Origin: Maribacter orientalis
Lineage (GTDB): Bacteria > Bacteroidota > Bacteroidia > Flavobacteriales > Flavobacteriaceae
DNA length: 64,000 nt
Direction of reading: 5' to 3'
NCBI RefSeq assembly: GCF_900109345.1
Contig: NZ_FNZN01000002.1
Coordinates: 1 to 64,000, forward strand
The notes under the pieces are model-generated. The model did not search any database. It was not told the origin of the DNA and saw only the letters and a program-made list of their open reading frames with translations. Made by a program: the position numbers and the translations under genes. Below, piece after piece: positions 37,702 through 47,961 of the stretch. Each line of letters opens with the position of its first letter. The first letter of the stretch is position 1.

Positions 37702-39470
37702 AGCAGATGACCGGAAAAGGCTATGAGAGTAATCCTATTTTAGATAAACTCCCAAAACATCTTATACAGTACATTAAGCCTCAAAACTATGAGACGTATA
37801 CACCCATTAACCAAGCGGTATGGCGTTATGTAATGCGTAAAAATGTTGCTTATCTAAGTAAGGTGGCTCATAAATCGTATTTAGAAGGATTAAGAAAAAC
37901 AGGTATTTCTATTGACAACATCCCCAACATGTACGGCATGAACCGTATTCTTAAAGATTTAGGTTGGGCCGCGGTAGCCGTTGACGGATTTATTCCACCG
38001 GCTGCATTTATGGAGTTTCAGGCCTATAATGTTTTGGTCATCGCTTCTGATATTCGTCAGCTTGAAAATATAGCTTACACCCCAGCACCAGATATTATTC
38101 ATGAAGGAGCTGGTCATGCCCCAATTATAGGAAATCCCGAATATTCAGCCTATTTAAGACGATTTGGCGAAATTGGCTGCAAGGCCATATCAAGCGCAAA
38201 AGATTTTGAATTATATGAAGCGGTAAGGCATTTATCAATTATTAAGGAAGCAAAAGGAACAGCATTAGAGGAAATTGAAAAAGCTGAAAAACACATTGAA
38301 TTTTTACAAGAAAATATGGGTGAACCAAGCGAGATGGCGCTTATTCGAAATCTTCATTGGTGGACCGTTGAATACGGACTCATTGGCACAGTAGAAGACC
38401 CTAAGATTTATGGTGCAGGACTTTTATCTTCTATTGGTGAAAGTCAATGGTGCATGACCGACAAGGTTAAAAAACTACCTTATTCTATTGATGCAGCTAG
38501 AACTTCATTCGATATCACAAAACCACAACCTCAACTTTTCGTAACTCCAGATTTTGCTTTTTTAAGTCAGGTGTTAGAAGATTTTGCCAACACTATGGCA
38601 CTACGTAGAGGTGGTCTTAGTGGTTTGCAAAAATTAATCACCTCTAAAGAACTAGGAACAATTGAACTAAGTACGGGTTTACAAGTATCTGGAAATTTCG
38701 AAACGTTAATTGAACATGACGGCAAACCAATCTACTTTCAAACCAAAGGAAAATCTGCACTTGCCTTTAGAGAGAAAGAATTAGTAGGTCAAGATATTAA
38801 CCAACATGAAACTGGGTTTGGTTCGCCAATAGGTAGGTTAAAAGGTATCAATATTCCTATTGAAGAAATGAGTCCAAGAGACCTTAAGGCCTACAAAATT
38901 TATGAAGGTGAAGTCGTATCGTTAGATTTTACAGGAGGCATTAATGTTACAGGTAAAATAGTCACAGGCACACGTAATCTGCAGGGGCGTATCATTTTAA
39001 TCACCTTCGAAAATTGCAAAGTTACCCATAATGGCAAAATTCTTTTCGAATCGAACAACGAGTTATATAATATGGCAATTGGTGAAGAAATTGTTTCTGC
39101 ATACCACGGGCCAGCAGATTTAAAAAGTTTTGATTTACTAGACCACACACTAAGTACTGGGTCTTTAAGTAATGACAATACCAACTTAAGTGAGCTTGAA
39201 TCGTATTATAAATTAATACGTGATTTTAGGGAAGGCAAAAACACTATCATATCTAGAACTAAGGTGTTTCAAGAAATACAACTGAAATATCCGTCAGATT
39301 GGTTATTGCCTATAGAAATATATGAATTGGCCGAAAAAAGTGGGGACAAGGTATTGACTAACAGTATAAAAATACATCTTGAAACCATTAAACAAAAGCA
39401 GCCTAACTTAGGTCGATTGATAGATGATGGCTTGGAATTAGCTTCCCCAGAGCCTAAAACTACGGCTTAA
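37698..39470 (+). CDS. Aromatic amino acid hydroxylase (phenylalanine 4-hydroxylase type)
   Basis: 590 residues. Hydroxylates an aromatic amino acid (probably Phe to Tyr) using non-haem iron and a pterin. Iron ligands: two His in DIIHEGAGHAP (about 136-146) and Glu in WWTVEYGLIG (about 226). The catalytic domain ends near 330. The remaining about 260 residues form an extension with FTGGINVTGKIVTG, which bacterial PhhA proteins of about 270-300 residues lack but Bacteroidota homologues commonly carry. Coupled to DUF3291 and divergent from an Lrp regulator. Its end overlaps the convergent DUF4230 gene by 11 bp. Confidence 0.88.
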   Translation: MKQMTGKGYESNPILDKLPKHLIQYIKPQNYETYTPINQAVWRYVMRKNVAYLSKVAHKSYLEGLRKTGISIDNIPNMYGMNRILKDLGWAAVAVDGFIPPAAFMEFQAYNVLVIASDIRQLENIAYTPAPDIIHEGAGHAPIIGNPEYSAYLRRFGEIGCKAISSAKDFELYEAVRHLSIIKEAKGTALEEIEKAEKHIEFLQENMGEPSEMALIRNLHWWTVEYGLIGTVEDPKIYGAGLLSSIGESQWCMTDKVKKLPYSIDAARTSFDITKPQPQLFVTPDFAFLSQVLEDFANTMALRRGGLSGLQKLITSKELGTIELSTGLQVSGNFETLIEHDGKPIYFQTKGKSALAFREKELVGQDINQHETGFGSPIGRLKGINIPIEEMSPRDLKAYKIYEGEVVSLDFTGGINVTGKIVTGTRNLQGRIILITFENCKVTHNGKILFESNNELYNMAIGEEIVSAYHGPADLKSFDLLDHTLSTGSLSNDNTNLSELESYYKLIRDFREGKNTIISRTKVFQEIQLKYPSDWLLPIEIYELAEKSGDKVLTNSIKIHLETIKQKQPNLGRLIDDGLELASPEPKTTA

Positions 39471-40074
39471 TTACCTGCAAACCCTTTAAAGATTCAATGG
39501 TTTGTTCTTGATACGTTAATCGCCAACCCATAGAATTTGTAAGAATATAGAACTTCTGTAATTCACTTAAAAGTCTATTTTCTGCATTGCTTCGAAGCGA
39601 AGAGGCTTCCACCTTTTTCATCAATGAAGCGTTTACCGTTTTTTTAATTTTATTGTAGTCGGCTGCATCGAACTGATTCAGATAGTCTGCGGTAACATCA
39701 TAATATTGAAAATCTGGATTCAACTTAATCTCTGCTTCTGGTATGCTATTTATTTTAACCGTTTTAGTTTTTTCATCAATTTCAAAATCTATTTGACTTA
39801 AATCGTAAGCAACAGTAACGTCGGCGTTTACAACCACCAGTGCTTTCTTCTCGGCACGCAATAGTTGACCAAAAAGCTCTTTAGAGTCTTTATAATTATA
39901 CACCTCAGCAAAATGACCTTCAGTAACTATCAATTTAGAAACGTTCGTAATTTCTTGCTGAATTAGCATAGAGTTCTCTTGCAGAATCGACTTATCTACT
40001 TTACCGTCATTACAAGAACGAACAATAAAAACAATTGCCAAGGTAATTATGACGCCAGCTATAAATTTTTTCAT
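39460..40074 (-). CDS. DUF4230 membrane-anchored protein
   Basis: 204 residues from the ATG at 40074; an in-frame reading from 40122 runs back into the GSCFA gene. One N-terminal membrane segment (FIAGVIITLAIVFIVRS, about 4-20). The rest matches DUF4230 (VSKLIVTEGHFAEVYNY, about 40-56, and VNADVTVAYDLSQIDF). Function unknown. The start overlaps the GSCFA gene stop by 4 bp. Confidence 0.82.
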   Translation of the reverse strand: MKKFIAGVIITLAIVFIVRSCNDGKVDKSILQENSMLIQQEITNVSKLIVTEGHFAEVYNYKDSKELFGQLLRAEKKALVVVNADVTVAYDLSQIDFEIDEKTKTVKINSIPEAEIKLNPDFQYYDVTADYLNQFDAADYNKIKKTVNASLMKKVEASSLRSNAENRLLSELQKFYILTNSMGWRLTYQEQTIESLKGLQVIKP

Positions 40075-41030
40075 GCCTCGGGAAGTTTGAAATCCATAAA
40101 CGGATAGGTTTGTTTTATACACGCAATTTTACCCCGTAACGATGTTAAAAATTTTTGATGAGCCAGACCTTCCGGATTAAAAGCCCGATGCCCCAATCCT
40201 CGCTGTATCTCATCAATCTTAGTCATTGCATCACCAAGACTATCATCAATCCAAACCTCACAGAATTTTTCCCAAATATAATCGACAGCTATTTCATTAG
40301 GATGCAGCATGTCTTTGGTATAAAAACGATAATCACGCAACTCGTCCATCATTAGCTCATAACTTGGAAAATAAGAAATCTTATCGGTATCAACTACTTG
40401 ATGAATAGCAGAAATCAAATGCGCCTTGCTCAATTGATTCTGAACAAACCCATCTTTTAAATGCCGTACCGGAGAAACCGTTAAAATACATTGAACTGCC
40501 GGATTTACTGAATGAACCAACGCGATAGTCCGCTTTAAACTTTCTTTTAGCTCTTCAACACCCAATAATTCTTTCGTAAAATTTGACTGAGGTACTTTAT
40601 GACAATTTGCAACTACTTGCTTGGTAGAAGTATTTCGATATACCCAGGCGGTACCAAAAGTGATGATGACGTGACTTGCCTTTTTCAATTGAACCAATGT
40701 ACGTTCAACCGCAAAATTCAAATCGGTTATTAATTTCTCTTTAGACGGATTACTTATCTCTGAGTGCGCATCAAAACAATGCCATTGCTCATTTATATAG
40801 AACACATCATTTTCAACATAAACATCTTGTTGAAACGCCTTTTGAATTAATTTTTCAATTGCCAATGGATGAAATAAAATCCCAAACGGATTCTGTAACT
40901 CTTGAAACTTATAATGCTTAAGTTTTGCTCCAATATTTTCAGAAAAGCAAGAACCCAATAGAAATAATTGACTTGAATAATCAATTGTAGATTTTGCTCT
41001 TGAAAGTGGAATTTGGGTTAAAAGTTTCAT
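40071..41030 (-). CDS. GSCFA-domain protein
   Basis: 319 residues. The name-giving motif is seen as FLLGSCFSENIGAKL (about 23-37). ITFGTAWVYR (about 122) and MLHPNEIAVDYIWEKF (about 246) are further conserved blocks, resembling the Asp/His of SGNH-type hydrolases. A hydrolase-like fold of unknown substrate. Part of a three-gene overlapping operon (TPR lipoprotein, GSCFA, DUF4230) with ATGA overlaps at both ends. Confidence 0.85.
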   Translation of the reverse strand: MKLLTQIPLSRAKSTIDYSSQLFLLGSCFSENIGAKLKHYKFQELQNPFGILFHPLAIEKLIQKAFQQDVYVENDVFYINEQWHCFDAHSEISNPSKEKLITDLNFAVERTLVQLKKASHVIITFGTAWVYRNTSTKQVVANCHKVPQSNFTKELLGVEELKESLKRTIALVHSVNPAVQCILTVSPVRHLKDGFVQNQLSKAHLISAIHQVVDTDKISYFPSYELMMDELRDYRFYTKDMLHPNEIAVDYIWEKFCEVWIDDSLGDAMTKIDEIQRGLGHRAFNPEGLAHQKFLTSLRGKIACIKQTYPFMDFKLPEA

Positions 41031-41872
41031 TTTGGTCGCACACTTTCGTTTAGCTTATGAAAAACTTGATATGGATAAATCTCATAAATAACGTTATCCT
41101 CATTAATCGTATTATCCCCATTTTCAAATGCCAGTTTCTCCCACTTCACCCCTTCTTCCACATCACCTAACTTAGTCATGCTCCTACCTTTAAAATAAAG
41201 TGCATCTGCAAAATTTTCATAGACCATTAAAGACATATTAAAAGATTCAATTGCCTCTTGATAATTACCAAGCTCAAAATCTGCAATACCCAAATAATAC
41301 CAATCTAAATAATGACATGCCTCTTGTGGCGGGTCTTTAGGAAAATCTTTAAATTGCTGTTCTTTACTCAACAATAAAAACTCTTTTGCTTTAGAAAATT
41401 CATTTAATTGAAGGTAATCTAAGCCGATGTAAAAATTATAGGTATGGTCCATTACATAACCATCGCCATACTCTTTTTTGGCTCTCATGAATTCCGAGAT
41501 AGATTTTATATAATCCTTAGAAAATATACATTTCATAAATCCGCTATAATCCAACCATTTTTTAGGATCATGCTCAACAGCTTTCTCTAAAAATGGCTTA
41601 CCCAACTGATACTTTCTTGCCTTATATAATGGCATAGCCTTTTGCTGCCAAAGCCAACCGTTGTCTGGCTGAATGGCAAGAGCTGAATCTAAATATTGTT
41701 GATGTTCTAAAGAATGTAAAGGCGTGCCGAACGCTTTTTGAATAAAACCTTTAATCTGCATTGAATCGATAGAAGTAAGTGCTATAACTTCAGAACCTAC
41801 TGTACTATTTTGGTCTTTGGTTGCCAGATTGCATGAGACAACACTCAGTAAAATAATTAAATACTTTTTCAT
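41027..41872 (-). CDS. TPR lipoprotein
   Basis: 281 residues. Lipoprotein signal with Cys in LSVVSCNLA (about 15). TPR-like helices run from about 60 to 255 (NGWLWQQKAMPLYKARKYQLG; YYLGIADFELGNYQEAIESFN; ALYFKGRSMTKLGDVEEG). A scaffold or adaptor function is likely. First gene of the TPR-GSCFA-DUF4230 operon; 4-bp overlap with GSCFA. Confidence 0.75.
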   Translation of the reverse strand: MKKYLIILLSVVSCNLATKDQNSTVGSEVIALTSIDSMQIKGFIQKAFGTPLHSLEHQQYLDSALAIQPDNGWLWQQKAMPLYKARKYQLGKPFLEKAVEHDPKKWLDYSGFMKCIFSKDYIKSISEFMRAKKEYGDGYVMDHTYNFYIGLDYLQLNEFSKAKEFLLLSKEQQFKDFPKDPPQEACHYLDWYYLGIADFELGNYQEAIESFNMSLMVYENFADALYFKGRSMTKLGDVEEGVKWEKLAFENGDNTINEDNVIYEIYPYQVFHKLNESVRPK

Positions 41873-42019
41873 AAAACTATCAAGTTATATAGCTTCTTCA
41901 AATTAAGAAAAACGAAGTGCTTCTATCTACATTTTGAAGATAGTCTTAAATTTTTATTTAATAGGATTACCGCGCATGAACGAATCTTCATCTATGTAAA
42001 ACATCAGAACAAATAAGTT

Positions 42020-44635
42020 TTATTGTAAATATTGCTTGGCTGTATCTAAGGCCTCACTTATACCGTCAGGATTCTTGCCACCCGCCGTTGCAAAGAAAGG
42101 CTGACCACCACCGCCACCTTGAATATATTTACCCAATTCCCTTACAATCGTGCCGGCATTCAACCCTTTAGAGGACACAAGTTCTTTTGACACATAGCAA
42201 GACAATAAAGCTTTACCATTTTGTTCCGTTCCAAAAAGCAGAAAAAGGTTGTCCTTATTATTGCCCATTTCAAAACAAAGGTCTTTTACACCACCTGCAT
42301 CTAAATCAATATGTTTGGCTAAAAACTGCACTCCATTCACTTCTTGAAGCTCCTGTAACAATTCTCCTTTAAGATTCTTTGCCTTGTCTTTCAACAATTC
42401 GGCAACTTGCTTTTTAAGATTGCTATTTTCATCTTGCAAACTAACCACACTTTTTACAGGGTCTTGAGAATTTCCCAAGACATCTTTTATTTTAGACAAA
42501 AGCTTATCATTATCAAGATGAAAATCTTTCACTGCATCGCCTGTTATAGCTTCGATTCTTCTAATACCAGCTGCAACCGCACCTTCCGATTTAATTTTAA
42601 ATTGCCAGATATCGCCTGTATTTTTCACATGGGTTCCTCCACATAATTCAATGGACTGTCCAAATCTTATCGTACGAACCGCATCACCATATTTTTCACC
42701 AAACAATGCCATCGCACCTGCTTCTACAGCATCTTTCATTGGTACATTTCGCTGTTCCTGCAATTGTAAATGACCATCTATTCGTGCATTCACAAAATTT
42801 TCAACATCACGTAGTTCCTCAGCGGTAAGCTTAGCAAAATGAGAAAAATCGAAACGTAAATATTTTGAATGCACCGAAGAACCCTTTTGCTCAACATGTT
42901 TACCTAAAATTTCACGCAATGCTTGATGTAGCAAATGTGTTGCCGTATGATTCGACTCTGTTCTACTACGCTGCTTTTTATCTACTACAGCTTTAAAACT
43001 TTCACCTAAATGTTTTGGTAAGTTCTTAGCAAAATGAATGATTTCGTTATTCTCTTTTTTGGTATCTGTTATATAAACCACATCACCATGTGCATCTTCT
43101 AAATAGCCCTTATCCCCTACTTGACCTCCACCTTCGGCATAAAATGGGGTTAGATTAAAGACCATCTGAAACTGAGTTCCTTCTTTCTTTGAAACTATTT
43201 TACGATACTTTGTAATCTTCACCTCAACATCAAGTAAATCATAACCAACAAATTCTTGCTCGCTATCATCTACTAAAATTTCCCAATCTTGCTTTGAAAC
43301 AACCGATGCAGATTTAGACCTATTCTTTTGTTGCTGCATAGCGGTATCAAAACCAGCTTCATCTAATTCATAACCTTTTTCACTTAAAATCAATGCAGTC
43401 AAATCTATAGGAAATCCGAATGTATCATATAATTCAAACGCCTTACTACCATCAATAGTTTTACCTTGTGTATTTGCTATTATGGTATCAAGTAAGACCA
43501 ACCCTTGATCAAGGGTTTTTAAGAATGAAAACTCTTCTTCTTTTATTACGTTTTCTATTAATTGCTTTTGTTCTTTCAATTCTGGATAAGCATCCCCTAA
43601 AGAATCGGTAAGCACATTCACCAAACGATACATAAATGGCTCTTTCGTATTCAAAAACGTAAAACCGTAACGTACTGCTCTTCTCAGAATTCTTCTTATC
43701 ACATATCCCGCACCTGTATTGCTAGGCAATTGACCGTCGGCAATAGAAAAAGATACCGCGCGTATATGATCGCTGATAACACGTATTGCAATATCAACTT
43801 CTTCATTTTTACCATAATCAGAATTAGTTATCGTTTCAATTTCACGAATCAGCGGTGTGAAAATATCGGTATCATAATTGGATTGTACCCCTTGTAAAAC
43901 CATACAAAGGCGTTCGAAGCCCATACCCGTATCTACGTGTTTTGCTGGTAAACTTTCTAAGGAGCCATTAGCTTTTCGGTTGTACTGCATAAATACCAAG
44001 TTCCAAATTTCTACAACTTGAGGATGATCTTGATTTACTAAACTGGCACCAGAAACTTTAGCCTTCTCTTCTTTCGAACGAATATCTACATGAATTTCGG
44101 AACATGGCCCACACGGACCTTGATCCCCCATTTCCCAGAAATTATCCTTTTTGTTTCCCATGATAATTCTATCTACAGGAACAATTTTTTTCCATAAAGC
44201 ATAAGCCTCATGATCTTTTTCTAATTTATCGGCATCGTCACTTCCTTCAAAGACTGAAACATACAAACTTTCTTTATCGATTTTTAAAACTTCCGTCAAT
44301 AACTCCCAAGCCCAAGTAATCGCTTCTTCTTTAAAGTAATCACCAAAACTCCAGTTGCCCAACATTTCGAACATGGTATGATGGTAAGTGTCTTTACCTA
44401 CTTCTTCTAGGTCATTATGCTTACCACTCACCCTTAAACATTTTTGCGTATCAACAACCCTTGTATTTTTAGATTGACTAATGCCCAAAAAATATTCTTT
44501 AAATTGGTTCATACCCGCATTTGTAAAAAGTAGGGTCGGGTCATCTTTTATGACCATTGGCGCTGAAGGAACGATTTTATGTCCTTTACCTTTGAAAAAA
44601 TTCAGAAACTGGGTTCTTGTATCCTTGGAATTCAT
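42020..44635 (-). CDS. alaS: Alanyl-tRNA synthetase
   Basis: 871 residues, standard length. Catalytic domain with [17 protein letters not shown] and [20 protein letters not shown]. The editing domain has [11 protein letters not shown] and the C-x-x-x-H-type zinc site [11 protein letters not shown]-terminal oligomerisation/DHHA1 domain ends with [16 protein letters not shown]. Divergent from the M23 peptidase gene (104 bp between starts). Confidence 0.97.
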   Translation of the reverse strand: MNSKDTRTQFLNFFKGKGHKIVPSAPMVIKDDPTLLFTNAGMNQFKEYFLGISQSKNTRVVDTQKCLRVSGKHNDLEEVGKDTYHHTMFEMLGNWSFGDYFKEEAITWAWELLTEVLKIDKESLYVSVFEGSDDADKLEKDHEAYALWKKIVPVDRIIMGNKKDNFWEMGDQGPCGPCSEIHVDIRSKEEKAKVSGASLVNQDHPQVVEIWNLVFMQYNRKANGSLESLPAKHVDTGMGFERLCMVLQGVQSNYDTDIFTPLIREIETITNSDYGKNEEVDIAIRVISDHIRAVSFSIADGQLPSNTGAGYVIRRILRRAVRYGFTFLNTKEPFMYRLVNVLTDSLGDAYPELKEQKQLIENVIKEEEFSFLKTLDQGLVLLDTIIANTQGKTIDGSKAFELYDTFGFPIDLTALILSEKGYELDEAGFDTAMQQQKNRSKSASVVSKQDWEILVDDSEQEFVGYDLLDVEVKITKYRKIVSKKEGTQFQMVFNLTPFYAEGGGQVGDKGYLEDAHGDVVYITDTKKENNEIIHFAKNLPKHLGESFKAVVDKKQRSRTESNHTATHLLHQALREILGKHVEQKGSSVHSKYLRFDFSHFAKLTAEELRDVENFVNARIDGHLQLQEQRNVPMKDAVEAGAMALFGEKYGDAVRTIRFGQSIELCGGTHVKNTGDIWQFKIKSEGAVAAGIRRIEAITGDAVKDFHLDNDKLLSKIKDVLGNSQDPVKSVVSLQDENSNLKKQVAELLKDKAKNLKGELLQELQEVNGVQFLAKHIDLDAGGVKDLCFEMGNNKDNLFLLFGTEQNGKALLSCYVSKELVSSKGLNAGTIVRELGKYIQGGGGGQPFFATAGGKNPDGISEALDTAKQYLQ

Positions 44636-44739
44636 CTAAAATGCTAAGCTTTTACAAATTTTAACGGTTTATATAAAACTATTTTTATATTTGTTTGTTG
44701 CGTTAAAATTAAATAACAAAAATAGGATAAATAACATTC

Positions 44740-45717
44740 ATGTCTAAGGTAAAATACTATTACGACCCGGACACCCTGTCGTACCGTAAAATAGAACCCG
44801 AAAAATCTAAGCGTTATAGAAATATAACTTTCTTTATTTTGGGATCATGCCTTTTTGGATTTTTAGCACTTATTCTTCTTTTAAACACAAACCTCGTTAA
44901 TACCCCTAGGGAACTTTCTTTATCTCGTGAAGTAAAAAATTACGAGCTTCAATATGAACTATTGAATAAAAAAATGGCCCAAATCGAGGAGGTACTAGGA
45001 AATATTGAAGAACGCGACAACAATATCTACCGACTATATTTTGAAGCAAACCCAATACCAGACGAACAAAGAAAAGCAGGTTTTGGAGGTATTAATCGTT
45101 ACAAATCATTAGAAGGCTTCAACAATTCAGAAATGATAGTGTCTACCACAAAAAGATTAGATATTATAAAAAAACAAATGGCCATACAATCTAAATCTTT
45201 AGATGAGATTACTAAGTTGGCGGAAGAAAAAGAAAAATTATTGATGTCTATTCCTGCAATTCAACCGATTAACAACGAAGACCTTACTCGTATGGCTTCT
45301 GGTTATGGCTGGAGGTCAGACCCTTTCACCAAAGCAAGAAAGATGCATTACGGCATGGATTTTACAGCACCGAAAGGCACACCTATTTATGCAGCAGGTG
45401 ATGGAAAGGTAACTCGTGCCGATAACAATTCTTCAGGATACGGTAAACATATACGTATTGAGCATGGATATGGGTATTTAAGCCTATATGCTCATTTGAG
45501 CCAATACAACGTTAAGAAAGGGCAAAAAGTTAAACGTGGTGATTTAATAGGTTTTGTAGGTAGCACAGGACGTTCAGAAGCACCACACGTACATTATGAA
45601 GTCTGGAAAGACACAGACAGAATCAACCCAATCAATTTCTACTATGGCAGTTTATCTCCAGAAGAATTTGAAAACATGTTGAAATTCGCTAATCAAGAAA
45701 ACCAATCATTGGATTAA
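44740..45717 (+). CDS. M23-family peptidoglycan endopeptidase, membrane-anchored
   Basis: 325 residues. One membrane helix near the N-terminus (about 27-46, FFILGSCLFGFLALILLL), a coiled-coil stretch about 70-175, then LytM/M23 domain about 205-305 with zinc residues in MHYGMDF (His, Asp) and HVHYEVW (His-x-His). Cleaves peptide cross-links in the cell wall. A TATATTTG at 44686-44693 is a candidate -7 element. Its stop overlaps the MerR-type gene start (TAATG). Confidence 0.9.
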   Translation: MSKVKYYYDPDTLSYRKIEPEKSKRYRNITFFILGSCLFGFLALILLLNTNLVNTPRELSLSREVKNYELQYELLNKKMAQIEEVLGNIEERDNNIYRLYFEANPIPDEQRKAGFGGINRYKSLEGFNNSEMIVSTTKRLDIIKKQMAIQSKSLDEITKLAEEKEKLLMSIPAIQPINNEDLTRMASGYGWRSDPFTKARKMHYGMDFTAPKGTPIYAAGDGKVTRADNNSSGYGKHIRIEHGYGYLSLYAHLSQYNVKKGQKVKRGDLIGFVGSTGRSEAPHVHYEVWKDTDRINPINFYYGSLSPEEFENMLKFANQENQSLD

Positions 45718-46046
45718 TGCAAATAGAACTTCCAGAAAAAAGGTATTACGGCATCGGCGAAGTGGCCCGTGCTTTTAAAGTCAACGCCTCTTTAATTCGG
45801 TTTTGGGAGAAAGAATTCGATGTGCTTCAGCCTAAAAAAAATGCGAAGGGCAATAGAAAATTTACACCCCAAGACATTAAAAATCTTCAACTCATCTACC
45901 ATTTGGTAAAAGAAAGAGGATTTACCCTTGATGGTGCCAAAACACATCTTAAAGAAGAAAAACAGAAAACACTTTCAAATTTTGATATTATTCAAAAATT
46001 AGAACGGGTAAAAGCGGAATTAAATAAAATTAAAGACCAATTATAA
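45717..46046 (+). CDS. MerR-family HTH protein
   Basis: 109 residues. N-terminal winged helix (YYGIGEVARAFKVNASLIRFWEKEF, about 9-33) with the second wing GNRKFTPQDIKNLQLI. A C-terminal coiled coil follows. No effector domain, so a small MerR-like DNA-binding dimer. Translation is coupled to the M23 peptidase (1-bp overlap). Confidence 0.88.
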   Translation: MQIELPEKRYYGIGEVARAFKVNASLIRFWEKEFDVLQPKKNAKGNRKFTPQDIKNLQLIYHLVKERGFTLDGAKTHLKEEKQKTLSNFDIIQKLERVKAELNKIKDQL

Positions 46047-46056
46047 CACAACCATT

Positions 46057-46656
46057 ATGAAAAAAGGAATTATTGCATTAATAGTAATTGCTGTCATAGC
46101 ATTTGGGCTATACCAATGGGGCGTAGGCTTTAACAATACTGCCGTAGCATTGAAAGAAACATCTACCAAAACCTGGGCCAATGTGGAGAGTGCCTATCAA
46201 CGGAGAAATGACTTAATTGGTAATTTGGTAAAAACCGTACAAGGTGCAGCCGATTTTGAAAGAGGAACATTGACCGATGTCATAGAAGCAAGAGCAAAAG
46301 CTACTTCAGTTAGTATTGACCCGTCGAATATTACTCCAGAACAGTTAGCACAGTTCAATCAAGCTCAAAGCGGACTTAGTAGTGCCTTAAGCAGATTATT
46401 GGTAACCGTAGAGCGTTATCCTGATTTAAAGGCCAATCAAAATTTTCTTGAACTTCAATCTCAATTAGAAGGTACTGAAAATCGAATAAATGTAGCTAGA
46501 GATCGATTCAACGCAACTGTTGAACCTTATAACTTACACATTAAAAAATTCCCGAATTCGATACTGGCAAGCTTCTTAAACTTTAATGAATTGGCTTATT
46601 ATAAAGCAGATACAGGTTCTGAAAACGCACCAGATGTGAATTTTGAATTTGATTGA
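46057..46656 (+). CDS. LemA-family protein
   Basis: 199 residues. N-terminal membrane helix (IIALIVIAVIAFGLYQWG), then the helical LemA body with WANVESAYQRRNDLIGNLVKTVQG (about 37-60, the family hallmark) and ENRINVARDRFN. It forms a conserved flavobacterial operon with the two TPM-domain genes that follow. Function in envelope homeostasis is suspected but unproven. Confidence 0.93.
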   Translation: MKKGIIALIVIAVIAFGLYQWGVGFNNTAVALKETSTKTWANVESAYQRRNDLIGNLVKTVQGAADFERGTLTDVIEARAKATSVSIDPSNITPEQLAQFNQAQSGLSSALSRLLVTVERYPDLKANQNFLELQSQLEGTENRINVARDRFNATVEPYNLHIKKFPNSILASFLNFNELAYYKADTGSENAPDVNFEFD

Positions 46657-46663
46657 TTCACTT

Positions 46664-47101
46664 ATGTCCAAAGTAGAAGATTTTTTGACCGTAACAGAAG
46701 AGCAAGAAATAGTTGACGCTATTTTAAAGGCTGAAAAAAACACTTCTGGTGAAATAAGGGTACACATAGAAGCGCATACCCAAAAAGACCATTACAAACG
46801 TGCTAAAGAAGTATTCCACTTGCTGAAGATGGACAATACCAAGCAAGAAAATGGCGTACTCATCTACGTTGCCGTAAATGATAGAAAGTTTGTTATTTGT
46901 GGTGATAAAGGGATTGACAAAGTAGTTCCTTCAAATTTCTGGCAAACTACTAAAGATACCATTCAAAGCCACTTTATTAAAGGAGCATACAAAGAGGGCA
47001 TTATAGCCGGTATTTTAAAAGCCGGTACGGAATTGAATAGCCATTTTCCATGGCATTCAGATGACACCAACGAATTAAGCAATGAGATATCTAAAGGTTA
47101 G
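46664..47101 (+). CDS. TPM-domain protein (short)
   Basis: 145 residues from the ATG at 46664; the frame opens earlier with a TTG inside lemA, which is rejected. A TPM_phosphatase-type domain (about 10-130): NTSGEIRVHIEAHTQ, NGVLIYVAVNDRKFVICGDKGID. No signal peptide, so cytoplasmic. It overlaps the following TPM gene by 20 bp, the two reading in different frames. Confidence 0.85.
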   Translation: MSKVEDFLTVTEEQEIVDAILKAEKNTSGEIRVHIEAHTQKDHYKRAKEVFHLLKMDNTKQENGVLIYVAVNDRKFVICGDKGIDKVVPSNFWQTTKDTIQSHFIKGAYKEGIIAGILKAGTELNSHFPWHSDDTNELSNEISKG

Positions 47102-47873
47102 CCTTATACTACTTTTTCTTTGGTGCAAACCTGTTTGGAGTCAATTTGAGATTCCTGAAAAGCCAGCGCTACAAACAAGTGTTTATGACTACACTAATTT
47201 ACTGACGGACCAACAAAAAAAGGAGTTAAGCCAGAAGTTGGTTCGATATTCTGACAGTACTTCTACACAAATAGTAATCACTATTATCTCAACCACTAAA
47301 GGAGAGGATATTAATTATCTCGGTGCTAACTGGGGACAAAAATGGGGTATTGGCCAAGAAGGAAAAGACAATGGCATTTTAATCATTTTAGCCCAGGATG
47401 ATAGAAAAATCGCCATTAGTACAGGCTATGGCGTTGAAGGTTCATTAACCGATGCTCTTTCGAAAAGAATTATTGAAAATATTATTCTACCAGAGTTTAG
47501 AACTGGTAATTTTTATGGTGGCTTAGATAAAGGATCCGATGTTATTTTTCAAGTACTGAATGGAGAGTTTCAAGAAGAGCGAATCTATGATGATAAAGAT
47601 GGTTTCCCTTTTTCGTCAATCTTACCTTTTATCATTTTTATTGTCATTTTATTTATTCTTTGGAATAGAAAAGGTGGCAACAACAATGGCCGTGGTGGAA
47701 GACGTGGAGGTTTAAGTCCGTGGGACATTATTATACTTAGCAATATGGGCCGCTCAAATGGCTCTGGTGGCTTTGGTGGCAGCAGCGGAGGCGGAAGCTT
47801 TGGCGGTGGCGGATTCGGCGGAGGTTTTGGCGGAGGTGGCTTCGGAGGTGGTGGTGCTTCAGGCGGATGGTAA
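47082..47873 (+). CDS. TPM-domain membrane protein (YgcG-like)
   Basis: 263 residues. Signal peptide about 1-20, TPM domain about 32-155 (VYDYTNLLTDQQ, NGILIILAQDDRKIAISTGYGVEG), a membrane helix about 180-193 (ILPFIIFIVILFIL), and a Gly/Ser/Phe-rich tail (about 196-263). The domain order of TPM, membrane helix and Gly-rich tail is typical of the YgcG group. It is the last gene of the lemA operon. Confidence 0.9.
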   Translation: MRYLKVSLILLFLWCKPVWSQFEIPEKPALQTSVYDYTNLLTDQQKKELSQKLVRYSDSTSTQIVITIISTTKGEDINYLGANWGQKWGIGQEGKDNGILIILAQDDRKIAISTGYGVEGSLTDALSKRIIENIILPEFRTGNFYGGLDKGSDVIFQVLNGEFQEERIYDDKDGFPFSSILPFIIFIVILFILWNRKGGNNNGRGGRRGGLSPWDIIILSNMGRSNGSGGFGGSSGGGSFGGGGFGGGFGGGGFGGGGASGGW

Positions 47874-47895
47874 ATATTGGTTGTTGTTTAACCAA

Positions 47896-47921
47896 AATAA
47901 AATTAGTCAAATAATTTTATT
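47896..47921. terminator. Possible bidirectional AT-rich terminator
   Basis: AATAAAATTA (47896-47905) and TAATTTTATT (47912-47921), 10-bp stem of weak pairs between the convergent TPM and der genes. The only candidate in that 88-bp gap; it has no clear long T-run. Confidence 0.3.
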
Positions 47922-47961
47922 CACATAAAACTACTTGACCAATTATTAATTCTCAAGAATA

